From contig NZ_CP128187.1 of the NCBI RefSeq assembly GCF_035207705.1, forward strand, positions 3,658,001-3,722,000: a stretch of 64,000 bases of DNA, given 5' to 3'. Position numbers and translations under genes: made by a program. Under the pieces are notes generated by a model. It had not been told where the DNA came from and did no database searches. It was given only the letters and a program-made list of their open reading frames with translations. Shown piece after piece: positions 17,599-32,500 of this stretch (positions are counted from its first letter, which is position 1; each line of letters opens with the position of its first letter). The stretch is from Maribacter sp. BPC-D8 (GTDB taxonomy: Bacteria; Bacteroidota; Bacteroidia; Flavobacteriales; Flavobacteriaceae).

Positions 17599-20500
17599 TT
17601 AACGGTATAAAGTAAAGTGTCCAACAAATTCTCTTTCATCACGATCGCCGTTCAGTTTAACTACGTACCAGTAGTCACCGGTTGGCAATTCGTTGTCTAA
17701 GTATGTTCCATCCCAACCTTCAGAATCAACTTCTTGTTCGGAAACCACTCTACCATAACGGTCAAATATTTTTATTAGTATTTGAGGGTATTGTTCAATG
17801 TTTCTAGGGATCCATAAATCATTCTGACCATCACCATTAGGTGTAAAGAAATTATCAATTTCAATGTCTATGAACTCCATAAATATGCTAGCAATAGTAG
17901 AACATCCGTTCTCATCAACAACACGCACTTCATAGGTATCTGTTCTTGTAACATAGAATATATTATTATCACCATTGTCAAAACCATCGAAGTAGTAAGT
18001 ATAACCTTCACGACCACCTTCTACAACAGCAGTTATTTCATTCATGTTATTTTGCTCTAAAACAAGTGTCAATGGTTCGAATGCTTCTATTACAAAGTCA
18101 ATTGTTTGTAAACAACCATTAGAGTGTGCAATGGTAATATAATGGTTACCTGGTGCCGAGTTTCTAAAATCAGGATTCAACTGTAAAGCAGCTGGATCAA
18201 CAGAATCTATCGCATAAAGCACATCGCCAATTACACTATCATCTTCTAAAGTGATATTCACAAAATTATCTGGTGTATCACTAGAGCATTCATAAATAGG
18301 CACTACAGTAGCATTAAGGTTTACTCCGGTTTCAATATCAACTACTACGTTAGTATCACAACCATTAGCATCTTTAATTACTATTAGGTAATTACCTGCT
18401 GCCATGTCATAGAATTCTGTTCTATTCAATACAAAATCTGCATCGTCATTAGAATTCAATGCCGTACTATATGGTGCAGTACCTCCTGTTATTTCAAGGA
18501 TGATAGAACCATCATTACTATCAACACAAATTTCTGGTGTCGTATCTGCCATTACTTCTAAACTAGACGGCTCTGATATAGTATATGTCAAGTATTCAAA
18601 ACAACCATTTTGGTCTTGTGCGATTATCGTATACTCACCGGCTGTCAATTCTGTAAATGTACCTTCAGAATAGAATTGATTTAAGTTCGGAGAAATCGCA
18701 TATTGATAACCACCAGCTCCACCAGATAATGTAACCGTTATTTCACCATCATTTTCACCAGAACATGTAATATCTATTACGCTTTCTGTATATGTCAATG
18801 GTGTTGGCTCTGCAATAACAACAGTTTCTGGTGCTGTTTCACAGTCATCACTAATTACAGTTACATAATATGTACCTGCACTTAAATCTCTGAATACTCC
18901 TTGCGATTGTGGACCTGCAATTCTAGAAGCTACGCTTAAAGAACTATCAGTAAACAATTCATATTGGTAGTTTCCTAATCCGCCATCGGCAGTCGCATAA
19001 ATAATAGCCGTGCTTTCGCCAGTACAATTCAGTACTGCAGCAGTATCATCAACAAATAACAATAATGGCGGTATTTCGCTTTCAGTAATTGCATTAGATA
19101 TTGCAGAGGCACAACCGTTAATTGCATCACGTACATAGAATTGATATCTACCCGCTTGATACGTACCTGTTTCTGGCAAGTAAACTACATTGCCTGTCAT
19201 TGGTAAGAAGTTGATATTGTCAACACTATACTCATATGAACCACTACCACCTGATGCGGTAAGTTCAAATTCTGCGCCTTCAGCACATGTTAATGCGTCG
19301 GTTCTAATTAAGCTAGCCTGTACTTCGGTTGGCTCTCTAACCTCAACGGTATTTGTTGTGGTATCACAATTCCATCCGTCAACTACGGTAACACTATAGA
19401 AACCTGCACCTAAATCATTGAAATTAGGATTCGTTTGGGCTCCCGTAGTAGTCGTAATCGTAGTACCAGTTGCATCGTAATAGTTCAACTGATAGCTATA
19501 TGTGCCGCTACCGCCACCGGTTACATTTGCAGTAACTACTGCTCCTGTATCACCGTAACAAGCTAAGTCTGTTACAAGCGGAGTAGCATTTGCTACTATT
19601 GGAGTCGCAGCTGCCAATGTTTCTGTATAGTTTACTTCACATCCGGCATCATCGGTAATGCTTACTGTATAAGCACCCGCAGCTAAATCTGTAAAGACTG
19701 CCTCGTTTACGTCATCCATTGTATATACATCACCAGTTGTTGTGTTGGTTAATACAATATCATAAAGTTTGTATCCGCCTTCAGCGGTAACTCTAATTTC
19801 ACCTTGATCATCTGTACAAGTAGCTTCAGCCAACGTTGTAACAGTTCCAATCAACGGTCTGTCCGGAGAAATTATAGTTACGCTATTAGTGTCTTCAGAA
19901 CATAAAGGAATATCAGTTTCTGTAATAGTAACATAGTAACTACCGCCAGATAATCCTGTAATCGTTCTTGGATTAACACTAGTATCTGATGCTGTAGCAG
20001 GAATAACAGATGTACCCGCAGCATTGAATACCTCGTACGTATAATTACCAGTATATCCGTCAACATCAATTTCTAAGCTTCCATTAAGTTCACCAAAACA
20101 AGTTACTGCAGTTGTTGCTGTTGCTGTAGCCGTTATGAAATCGAACGGTGCAACAGTATAACTAGCTGTATTTACATAACAACCTGTATCTAGATCTGTA
20201 ACTCTAAAGACATAAGAACCTACAGTATTCAATTCATAGGTCGCAGAAGTTGCTGTCGTACCTATCAATGTACCAGTTGCATTACCAATTGGTAACAACT
20301 CATAACCGTAGTTATGTGCCAATCCATTATCTGCAACCGTGATTGTTATTGTTTCATCAACTGTACAGTTAATGGCTACATCTTTAGCAATAGAAGCTGT
20401 GAACGTGTTGATAGGTTGAATTGTAACCGTATCGAACGTAGTACAACCTTTGGCATCTTTTACATATACATCTATAGTTTGTGCACTTCCTGTATCGCTA

Positions 20501-23500
20501 ACATTAAATGTATTCAATGCTTGGAAGATGATATTATCTATACTGTATAAATAAGGTGCGGTACCTGTACCTACGCCAGCAGTCGCCGTTATTGTTGCCG
20601 TGTTAACACTATTATCTGCTGAACAGCTAAATTCTGTCGCCACTGCACTAACCGTTAATTCTAATGGTTCTGTGATCGTTTCATTCTTGATGTCTTCACA
20701 ACCTCTACTAGAAATAACTCTTACTTCATAATCACCTTCTGGCAACCCTGTAAACAAAGGATTGGTCTGTGTTGCAATCGGAGTAACCAAGTCAGCAATA
20801 TCATATAATTCATATTGATACTCAGGATTTGAATTTGTAGCGGGATCAATATTAGCTCTAATACTACCGTCTGTACCACCGAAACAACTTACGTTTACAA
20901 TAGTTGCGTCTAATAATACTGGATCTACTGGAGCATCTAATGTCTGAGTCACTGTTCTTTCACAAACAGGATTCGTTGTATCTAAATCTCTTACTAAGAA
21001 ACTATATGTACCCTCAGCAACTAAACCTGTAAAAATTGGATTGTTCGCCTGAGTTACTGCTGGACCTGTTGGAGGTGTCATTATAAACTCAAGGTTTGTT
21101 GAACCACCGGTTACGTTAACCGTGATTTCACCACCTGGTATTGATGAACAATCAATAGACTTATCTACTGTCGTAGAAACATCCATTTGCTCATAAAGCA
21201 CCACCGCATTAGTTGTAAAAGGACAACCCCATTGGTCTATAATCGTCACGTCATAACTACCAGCACCAAGACCTGTAAATACTCTTGTGTTTTGTGGTGC
21301 ACGGAAATCAGTACCGTTTAATCTTAATTGGTATGTATAGTTACTTCCTTGTCCGCCAGTAGGCATACTCACTTCAATTTCTCCTTGTAAGTTTGTACAG
21401 TTCTCTATATTTACTTCTAATATTGCCGCTATCGGGTCTGGAATATCAAGTACAATATTATCTTGAATTAATTTCTCACAACCTTCAGCGTCACGAGCCC
21501 AAGCTTGGTAAGTTCCAGCTGTAAGTGAATCGAAAGTAGCACCTGCCACGAAATCTACAGTTGCAGGAACACCTACACCTACATAGTATGTATAGCCACC
21601 CCAACCACCGACAACATCGATTATTGTAATTGAACCATCATCACCAGGGTTACAAGTAATTTCAGTTACAACGGTATCACCACTGATATCAGCTGTTGGT
21701 CCGTTTATAGTGAATGCTTCTGCATTTGTACAGAATGGGTTATTATCTTGTCTAATTGAAACATAGTAACTACCGGCTTCTAAGCTAATATCTGCTGTAG
21801 GACCATTTGTAGTTGCTTCTGTACCAGAGATAACAATGGTATCATCACCAGTATTTGCTAATGTACCTTCGGTGTCATAAATAGTCCAAGTAAATCCGCC
21901 AGGGTATGTAGCATCAACTAATTCAAAGTTAACAGCGCCTGTTGCAGTACCATAACAAATAACATCACTTGTTTTTACAACATCGATGGTAAATGTATTT
22001 GGCTCTACGAGCGTTTGCGTCGCAGAAACGATACAACCTGTATCTAAATGCTTCACAAGAATCGTATACGATCCCGCAGATAATCCGCCGAACACGTTGG
22101 TTGGTTGGTAGTTTACGCCATTATCAATGCTATACTCGAATTTCGTAGCATCACTTAAGGTTGAAGTTACGACTACTGTCAATTCTCCATCACTAATTGG
22201 TGCACAAGTAACCGTATTGGAAACATTTGCAACTGCATCGACAATCTCATCAAAAGGAAGTATGGTTTCCGTTGTGCTACCAGAACATCCTTTGTCATCA
22301 TAAACATTGATGGTGTACGTATCACCTGCTTTGTTTATAACGGTTAACACGCTAGACGGACCAGATTGTACAATAGCTGAACTACTATCTACGAACTCAT
22401 AGATTACATAGTTACCGCTACCACCTGTAATGGCAGTCTCGTCAACAGTAATTGTAGCATTGTTAGGGTTATTACCCACAGTACAACCGAATTCTACTAC
22501 CGAAGTAGTTACATTAAGTATCTCTAAAGGTTCATCAATTACAATGTTACCTGATGCAGTACTACAACCATTTGTTCCCGTTGCTGTTACTACATAGGTA
22601 TTTGGAGGTAAACCTTCAAACGTATTGTTGCTAGCATTAAATGTTCCTGCCACAGGAGATATGGTAAATGTCAACGGGTTTACTCCGTTTTCCACCTGTG
22701 TCAATGTAATTGAACCGTCGTTAGATCCAAAACATGTAATATCTATATGAGAATCTGTAAATACTGGCTGAATTGCAGGAGCTAACTCTTGCGTTACCGT
22801 TAATTCACAAACAGGGTTTGTGGTATCTAAATCTCTAACTAAGAAACTATAGCTACCATCAACAGTTAATCCTGTGAATATCGGATTGTTTGTTTGTGTA
22901 ACATTAGGACCTGTTGGAGGCGTCATTACAAACTCAAGGTTTGTAGAACCACCCGTTACATTTATAGTAATTGTACCACCTGGTATACTTGTACAATCAA
23001 TTGCTTTGTCTACAGAAGTAGTAGCGCTTAACTGCTCGTATAATTCCACTGGGTCAGTTGTAAATGTACAACCCCATTGATCTGAAACAATTACTTCATA
23101 TATGCCAGCACCTAGACCAGAAAAAACTAGCGTGTTTTGTGGTGCTCGGAAATCTGTACCGTTTAATCTTAATTGGTAGGTATAGTTACTTCCTTGCCCG
23201 CCAACTACGTTGCTAACCGTTACTTCACCCTGTAAGTTTGTACAGTTCTCTTGAGTAACAAGTAAATCGGCATCAATAAGATCTGGAACATCAAGAACAA
23301 TATTATCTTGAATCAATCGCTCACAACCTTCAGAGTCACGAGCCCATGCTTGGTATGTATTAGCTCCTAATCCTGTGAAAGCAGCATCTGCTACGAAATC
23401 TGTAGTAGCAGGAACACCTACACCTACATAATACGTATAGCCACCCCAACCACCGACTACGTCAGTAATTGTAATTGAACCATCAGTTCCTGGGTTACAT

Positions 23501-26500
23501 GTAATTTCTGTTACTACAGTGTTTCCGCTAATATCAGCATCAGGACCTGCAATATTGAAAAATTCAACATTAGTACAGAACGGATTGTTTGTTTGTGAAA
23601 TAGAAACATAGTATTCACCAACACCTAAGTTAATTATTGGAGTTGGACCATTTGCCAATTCTGAACCACTATCAACTGAAGTATTATCGGTACGGAAAAT
23701 TTCCCAATTAAAACCTGTGCTATATGTAGCATCAACTAATTCAAAAGTTACTTCGCCAGTATCCGTTCCAAAACAAACTACATCACTTGTTTTTATAACA
23801 TCGATAGTAAACGTATTTGGCTCTTCAATTATAGCTGAAGCCGTTACAATACAACCTGTATCTGTATGTCTTATTAAGAAATTATAGTTTCCTGCAGACA
23901 ATCCGCTAAAGACATTGGTTGGAACATAACTTGTACCGTTATCGATACTATATTCATATTTCGTATCATCACTAGCAGAAGACGTTGCTGTAACTGTAAT
24001 TACACCATCACTTCCTGGAGCACACGTAACTGTAGTAGTTACCGCAGCCGTTGCACCTGTCATTTCATCATAAGGTAATACCGTAGCTGTTGTGCTACCT
24101 GAACAACCTTTGTCATCATATACATTAATAGTATAAGTCTCCCCTGTTCTATCAATAACCGTTAATACGTTTGATGGTCCAGACTGAACAATAGCAGAAC
24201 TGCTATCAATAAACTCATACGTAACATAAGTACTACTACCGCCTGTAATAGCTGCAGTATCTACAGTTACTGTTGCATTGTTTGAATTGTTACCAACGGT
24301 ACAACCAAATTCAACAACGCTTGCATTCACATTAGTAATTTGTAACGGAGTATTTACCGGACTATCAACCTCTAATTCACAACCACGACCAGAAGTAACA
24401 CCTACTACATAATCTTCAGCAGGTAAATTTGTAAATATGCCTGATGTTTGTGACACACCAACCGGAGTTAATGTTAATGGAGCTGTTCTAATGTATAATT
24501 GATATTCATAAACAGGATTATCCATTGTTGCATCTAATGTTGCAACGATAGTACCGTCAGAATCACCAAAACAAGTAACATCGGTCATTACCGTAGTAAA
24601 CAATACCGGTGTAGCTAATTCAAGTGATATTATTACCTGGGCACTACATCCGCTTAGTGTAGTATCATATACAAATGCAGTATACGTACCAGAATCTAAA
24701 CCTGTAAAGCTAGCCATTGGTTGTGGCGCTCCGTTTACACTTACTCCACCTTCAAATAATTCATATTCGTAATTTGTAGAACCGCCAAAGCCTTTTATTA
24801 AGATTTCACCGTCTCCTTCAGCACATGATGGTTGTGCAACAACCTCAGCAGAAATAGAAACTGGAGCGAAAATCTCAATGTTTTCTACATTTCCACATCC
24901 GTTAAAATCACGAACCTGAACGGTATAACTACCAGAACTAAGGTCAGTAAACTGATGCGTAGTACCTGCAGTTGTTAATGTAGAAGACTGGTATGAACCA
25001 CTGTTTACACTAAGTGTGTATGGTTGCGACCCTTCGCCGTCTAACGTAATTTCTATAATAAAGTCACCCTCATCTGCAGTACATTGGTTGATTACCAAAC
25101 CAGAAATAGCTGGGGTTGGGTCATCTGCAATAGTAACATCTATTGGTAAAGCTGTTGAACAACCATTACCATCCATCACATAAATATCCCAATCTGTATT
25201 TACAGAAGGATCTAATTCTTTGTAATTATTAGTTTCATAATCGCCAGATACTGGAGTAGCACCATCTTGAACATAAGCATATGTGTAAGACCCATTACCG
25301 CCACCTGCAATAACAGTTACGTTAGCATCCTCTGAACAGTACCCATTATTTTGGTCTGCCAAAGTCAATGTAACCGGATTAGGCTCTAATATTCTAAACT
25401 CAAAAGTATTTGTACACTCTGGTGTAGCCGCTTCTTGGAAAAATAACACATAATCTCCAGGAGGAATATTCGAAACTGTTTCCGTAGCAGTTGGACCAGG
25501 ACCGTTTGGACCCGTTACACTACCAGAATATGCAGCACCAACTGGTGTATTCGTTATACTTTCTCTTAATTCATAATTAATGGTCGTTACCGCCGCATCA
25601 TAACCTTGGAATTGGAAAGCAATTGATCCATTGGTATCACCATAACAAGCAACATCGGTTACCGTTGGGGTTGGTACTACATCAATAGTTGATAAATTAG
25701 GAATGTCAGCATCAATATAACTAGAACAACCTGTTGTTACATCAATCACCTGGAATACATAATTCTGACCAGGATTAAGTCCGTTATACGTTGCTACTTC
25801 CTCATCAGTAGTAGCACCTGGTGTCTCAGTATCTGGCGTTGTACCTGCACCATAAATCGTGAAATCATAATTTCCAGAACCACCACTAGCCGTAAGTTCA
25901 ACTGTACCACCAGTTACACAACTAACAGCAGGTATTACGGCATCAACAGCAATATATGGGTTAGAAAGAACTCTTACTGGGTTTTCATAGTATTCACAAC
26001 CATTCGCATCTAACACACGAACATAGTAATCTCCGAACACCAAACCACCGAAGTTAACTATAGTAGCTGTAGTGTTTACAACAGGATTTGGACTAGTTGT
26101 TGTCGCTATATTATTAAGATTATCGTAAAGTGTATATGTAAAGTTTGGTGCACCACCACTTGTAATTGTAATTTCTATACTTCCTGGTATATCACCTGTT
26201 GCTCCACAACTAACGTCAGTAGCCACAACATTTGCATCGAACAATACAGGGTCAACAACATCTACACTGCCATTATACGTACATTCTTTAGAATCTCTAA
26301 CAATATATGTGTATGTGCCAGCAGCTAAACCTGTGTAGACTCTTTGATTTGAAAATCCACCACTATTAAAATTAATTTCATAAGGGGAAGAACCAAAATT
26401 AGGGTCAATGTTAATTTCAACAATACCGTTAGCATCACCAAAACAAGTAGGGTTCGTTACCGTTTCAGTCGCAACAGGATTTACCGTTGCTGTAACCGTA

Positions 26501-29500
26501 ACCAAATTAGAAACAGCAGTACAACCTTGGTCGTCTGTTACTCTAAATCTATATGTACCTGCTGTTGCCGTTGAGTGTGGGAATGTTCCTACGAAAGCAG
26601 CATAACCACCACCATTAACGTCTAATTCATATGTAAATGGAGCATAACCACCACTTGCAACTAAATTCATTGTAGCATCTGGTGATGCAGTACAATCTAG
26701 GTCTTTATCCAATGTAAGTGTTGCCGTTAATTGAGCTTCAATATCAAAAGTTACCGTATCGGTACAACCATTGGTATCTCTAATTTCAAAAGTATAACTA
26801 CCAGGCGTAAGACTTGCGAAAGTATTAACAGTTGTAAATGTACCTGTACCCATTCTATAGGTATATGGAGCCACACCGCCAGTTGCACCAACTTCAATAG
26901 TCGCTGAACCTGAAACAGAAGAATCAAAACATACATCTGAACTTGGTAAAATACTTGCTACTGGAGCAACAGGTGCTGTTAATGTAAAGGTGTCCGTTTC
27001 CGTACATCCATTTGCATCGGTAACCGTAATGGTATGTAAACCTAATTGATCAAGACCTGTAAATATTCCTGAATTCTGTGCAGGCGTTGATGAAGCATTT
27101 GGTAATTCAATTACATAAGAATATGCAGAAGTACCACCTGTTACCGTAATATTTACAGCACCGTCATCAATACATGTAGGTTGTGTTGGCGTATTAGAAA
27201 CCGTTAAAACTGAAGGCTCATTAATAATTTGAGTCAACATTTTAGTACAACCGGCAATTGGGTTGTCAACATCTCTAACATAAATTGTATAAGTGCCTTG
27301 AGATAAACCAGTTATTTGATGTGTTGCAGCAGTATCACTACCTTCGATAGTTGCAAAAGCACTATCATAGCTATACTCATAACCACCTGCTCCGAAATTC
27401 TCGACTTCAAAAGTTATCGTACCAGAATTATCTGCATTACAATCTAAATCTTCATAAGATAAAATTGCAGCATCAAAAGCATTACCATCTTGAACATCAA
27501 CAATGATATCCGTAGTACACTCACTACCATAATCTACAGTAATGGTATGTTGACCAACTGTAGCATTATTGAACACATTGCCCGTTTGAGGCGTATTGCC
27601 ATCAATGCTATAAGTGTATGTAGCATCATTTGGAAGAATTGTAATTATCCCTGTTCCATCACAGCTATAAGCAACAGTACTACTTAATAAAGGTGCTGTT
27701 GGTAAAGGAGCAATAATGATATTCGGAAGATTAATTACACATGCAATATTATTTGCATCTCTTACTTGAACGGTAAATGTACCATCAGACAAGTCGGTGA
27801 ATACTGTTCCACCAGCAGTTGCCGCTGTCCAAGTACCACCGTTTAAGCTATATTGATAAGAACCAGAACCACCAGTTGTAGGTGTTACGCTACCAACAGT
27901 AATTTCTGCTAATTGGTTACATGTATAATCTTCTGTTTGTATGCTTTCTGCTACTATTTCAGGTAACTCATCTACATCAACAGATAATGTAACTTCACAA
28001 TCGTTTACATCTCTAACTCGAACATCATAAGTACCAGCAGTTAAATTATTGAATAAGCTAACCGAACCAAAAGTAGTTCCACCATCAACACTATAAGTGT
28101 ATGGTGCTTCACCACCACTTGGTGCTAAAGAAATACTACCGTTATTACCTCCAAAACAAGTAACATCAACAACAGTTGGTGTTGCTGCTACAGGAGCATC
28201 TTGAGCAATATTAATATCATACATGGCAGGACACGCATCTGCGCCTCCATTATTGTCCAAAACATAAACATCGTAATCTCCAGAACCAGTAACGGTAACC
28301 GGATTCGTTGTTCCGTAATCGCCAGCTGTTGGAATAGCTCCGTCAGCAACGACCGCATAAACGTAATTACCATCACCACCTGCAGCGGTAATATTTATTT
28401 CACTATCAGTACCACAAGCAGTTATTGTACTTGCACTTGCGCTAACTGTTACTTGTTGTTCGATGGTTATGGTTTGAGCCGCAGCATCACAACCAAAAGC
28501 ATCGGTAACCTCAACGGTATATGTACCATTTGATAATCCCGTGAACGTATAAGTCGTTGCATTTACTGGAGCCGGAGTAACATAAGAACCGCCGTTGATT
28601 CTAAATTGGTAATCACCATTTCCTGCAGTCACATCTACAACAATAGTTGCATCATTACTACCACTATAACATACCGTTTCTTGAAGTGTAAATACAGGAG
28701 TTAATGGAGCAGTAACTACAATTGGTGTATCGCTTAAGTCTGAACAACCATTTGCGTCTCTCGCACGAACATAATATGTACCTGCAGGCAGTCCGTTAAA
28801 AACAGTTTCTGTTTGGTATGCAGTTACAATTCCGAGCACATCTTCTTCTAATTGATACATATAGCCCGGAGTACCACCTGTTGCACTAGCCGTAATTTCT
28901 GCACCACCATTGTTACATGTAAAATCTTGCGTAAGATTTGCATCAGCAACAACTAAAGTAGGCTCATCAATAATTTGATCGAAAAATTTTGCGCAACCTG
29001 GTAAAGTACTTGCTGCATCTCTAACATAAACTCTATAACTACCTGCTGCAAGACCAGATATCGTTTGTGGTGATACCGTAGTACTACCTAAAATACTGGC
29101 AAAATCATCTAAACTATATTCAAATCCGCTTGCACCATAATTAGCCACTTCAAAAGTGATCGAACCAGAGTTATCTGCATTACAATCTAAATCTTTATAA
29201 GAAAGCATTGCTGCTTCAAACTGAAAACCATCTTCGACAGTTACAATAATATCTGTAGTACACTCACTACCATAATCTACGGTAATTGTATGTTGACCTA
29301 CTATTGCATTGCTAAATACATTGTTCGTTTGAGGTGTGTTGCCATCAATGCTATACGTATACGTTGCATCGTTTGGAAGAATTGTAATAATCCCTGTTCC
29401 ATCACAACTATAAGCAACACTACTACTTAAAGAAGGTATGGTTGGTAAAGGAGCAATGATAATTTCAGGAAGAGTTACAACACAATTGATATTGTTTGCG

Positions 29501-32500
29501 TCTCTTACTTGAACAGTGTATGTGTTATCGGTCAAATCTGTATAGAAAGTTCCGCCAGCAGTCGCTGCTGTCCAAATGCCGCCGTTTAAGCTATATTGAT
29601 AAGAGCCAGAACCACCAGTTGTAGGTGTTACGCTACCAACAGTAATTTCTGCTAATTGATTACATGTATACGCTTCTGTTTGTACACTTTCTGCTACTAT
29701 TTCAGGTAACTCATCTACATCAACAGATAAAGTAACTTCACAATCGTTTACATCTCTAACTCTAACATCATATGTACCTGCAGTAAGATTATTAAATGAA
29801 CTTACGGTGCCAAAAGTACCACCATCAATACTATACCTATAAGGAGCTTCACCACCACTTGGGGCTAATGAAATACTACCATTATTACCACCAAAACAAG
29901 TTACATCTACAATAGTCGGTGTTGCAGCAACAGGAGCTTCCTGGTCTATTGTAATATCATATAAAGTTTCACAGAAATCAGCTGCTCCACTATTATCTCT
30001 AACATATACATCATAGTCACCCGTTCCAGTAACAGTAACTGAGTTACTTGCGTTGAAATCACCAGCAGTTGGCGTAATTCCGTCAGCAACAACAGCGTAT
30101 ACATAGTTACCATCTCCGCCAGCACCAACAATAGTAATATCGGTATCGGTACCACAAGCAGTAATATCACTTGCGCTTGCATTTACCGTTAACGCTGGGT
30201 CTATGGTAATACTTTCTGTATCTGTACAATTATTTCCGTCTCTAACATCAATAGTATATGTACCAGCTAATAAACCAGAGAATACATTAGTACCACTAAA
30301 AGCACCACCGTTTAAGCTATATTCAAAAGTACCGTCGCCACCAGAAGAAACACTTGCCGTCAAGGTTAATAATACAGCATCATCAAAACAATCTTGATTT
30401 GGTGTAATTACTAAAACTGGTGCCGTTGCCGGATTTAAATCGAACGTGAATGGAATACTACAGTTGTTAGCATCGGTAATTGTTCCATTATATGTTCCTG
30501 TTTGTAATAATCCATTAAAAGAACCTGTAGTATTAGAACCAAATACAGTAGCATCTGGATTGCTTAATTCATATACATAACTACCCCATCCACCAGTTGC
30601 TAGAACACTTACACTGCCATCTGATGTACAGCTAGGTTGTGTTTCTATTAAGCTAGAAATTGCCAATGCCGAAGCAGGACCTTCTAATTCATGAGTAGCA
30701 GAATATATACAGTTAGTATCTGTATCTACAATATCAATTGTATATATACCAGGTGCTAAGTTATTGATGTTATCAATTAAAGCTTCGGTACCGCCAGTTC
30801 TTTCAACTCCTGTAGGACCAGTAATTGTATACGTAAAGTTTTGACCAGCTTGCAAGTTTACATTAAAACGAATAACTCCGTCTGCAGCACCAAAACAACT
30901 GATTGGTTGTGTAGTTTGACCGTTTGCAGTAATTGGGTTGATTGCATTTATTGTATAATTTTCATCATAAAAACAACCATCGGCATCTGTAACTCTTACC
31001 GTATAGGTGTCAGGAGCTAAACCATCAAAAGCGGCTTCGTTTCCTGTTGTGCTTGTTGGTGCAATTGTAGCAGGTGCTATAATTGAATATACATATGGCG
31101 CCGTACCATTAATTGCATTTACCGTTAAATTAACGGTTTGTGCCGGGCATGTAATCTGAGACTCCACAATAGTTAAATCTGTTGGAGGATTTGGTCTGTC
31201 TATCACAATTTCGTCAGTACTTAGCGTACAACCAGTGGCATCTCTAATGATAAGATTATAAGTGCCGTCTGTTAAGTTTTCAAAACGATGTGCATTTACG
31301 GTCGTATCTGGAACAAAGTTGATTCCATCAATACTATATTCATATGGAGCGGTACCACCGGTAACGTTTTGAGCCTCGATAATACCCTCTTGTAAACATG
31401 TATAATCTTGAATCAGAACCGAAGTACCACTAATAGCTGAAGAGGGTGCAGAAATAGAATAGTTCTCTTCATAATCACATGATGCACTACCTTTTCTTTG
31501 ATTGATTACAACTCTATAATCACCATCTGCCAAGTTTGGAAAAAGACCTGTTGTATTCTCGGCTAAAGGTTGGTCATCAGAATCAAAAAGAGAGAATGTT
31601 AATTGATACCCATTATTATCTATTAAGTTATACTGAATTCTACCAGTAGATTCACCAAAACACAAAACATCATTAACTGTAGTGGCATCGAAATCAGCAG
31701 CAGGCTGAAATTCTATGGTTACCGTGTTTGATTCTTTATAACAACCGTTTCTATCTAATACTACAAAGACATAATCACCAGGATTTAAAATGTCAAAAAT
31801 TTGACTAGACTGAAAGTCGGTTGCTGGTATATCAGCATACGTTGGGTAAGAAGTAACTATATTACCAGAATCATCTATATATTCCCAAATGGCATAGGTG
31901 TGTGGTGTTTTACCACCATCAGAATCCATTAAAATATTACCTTCTCTACACGTAATATGCTGAGATACCCTTGCGGTTAGCTCTAAGTCATTTTCATCAA
32001 TAACAGTTACTGATTCACTATAAGAACATCCATCATCTGTAGAAATATAAGCTATATAGTCACCAGCACTTACATCTGTAAAAGTGTAGTTATTGTCTGC
32101 ATGACCATTTTGACTATCTATAAGAGTACCTAATCCTCCATTTGCACCGTCATCTATTCTAAGTTCAAAAGCATATGGTGGATTTGCATCTGTAATCTGT
32201 AGGTTAACTGTTCCTAAATTAAAACAGGTTTCAGGCGTTACACTAACATTATATGTAATTGCTCGCTCACGCACCCCAATTACTGGAGTTGTAAAAATAC
32301 AAGCATCTTCAATGGGGTTACCGCTAGTATCAAGTTGAGTAACCTCTACTCTATAAGAACCATTTTCACCAGAAGCAAAATCAAAACTTGGTCCGTTGTT
32401 AGCACTAAATGGAACGATTGTAGCATTGGTATCATTATCTACAAGTTGATATCCATAACCACTACCAAGATTTGTAATAGTAATGTTACCATCGGTATCA

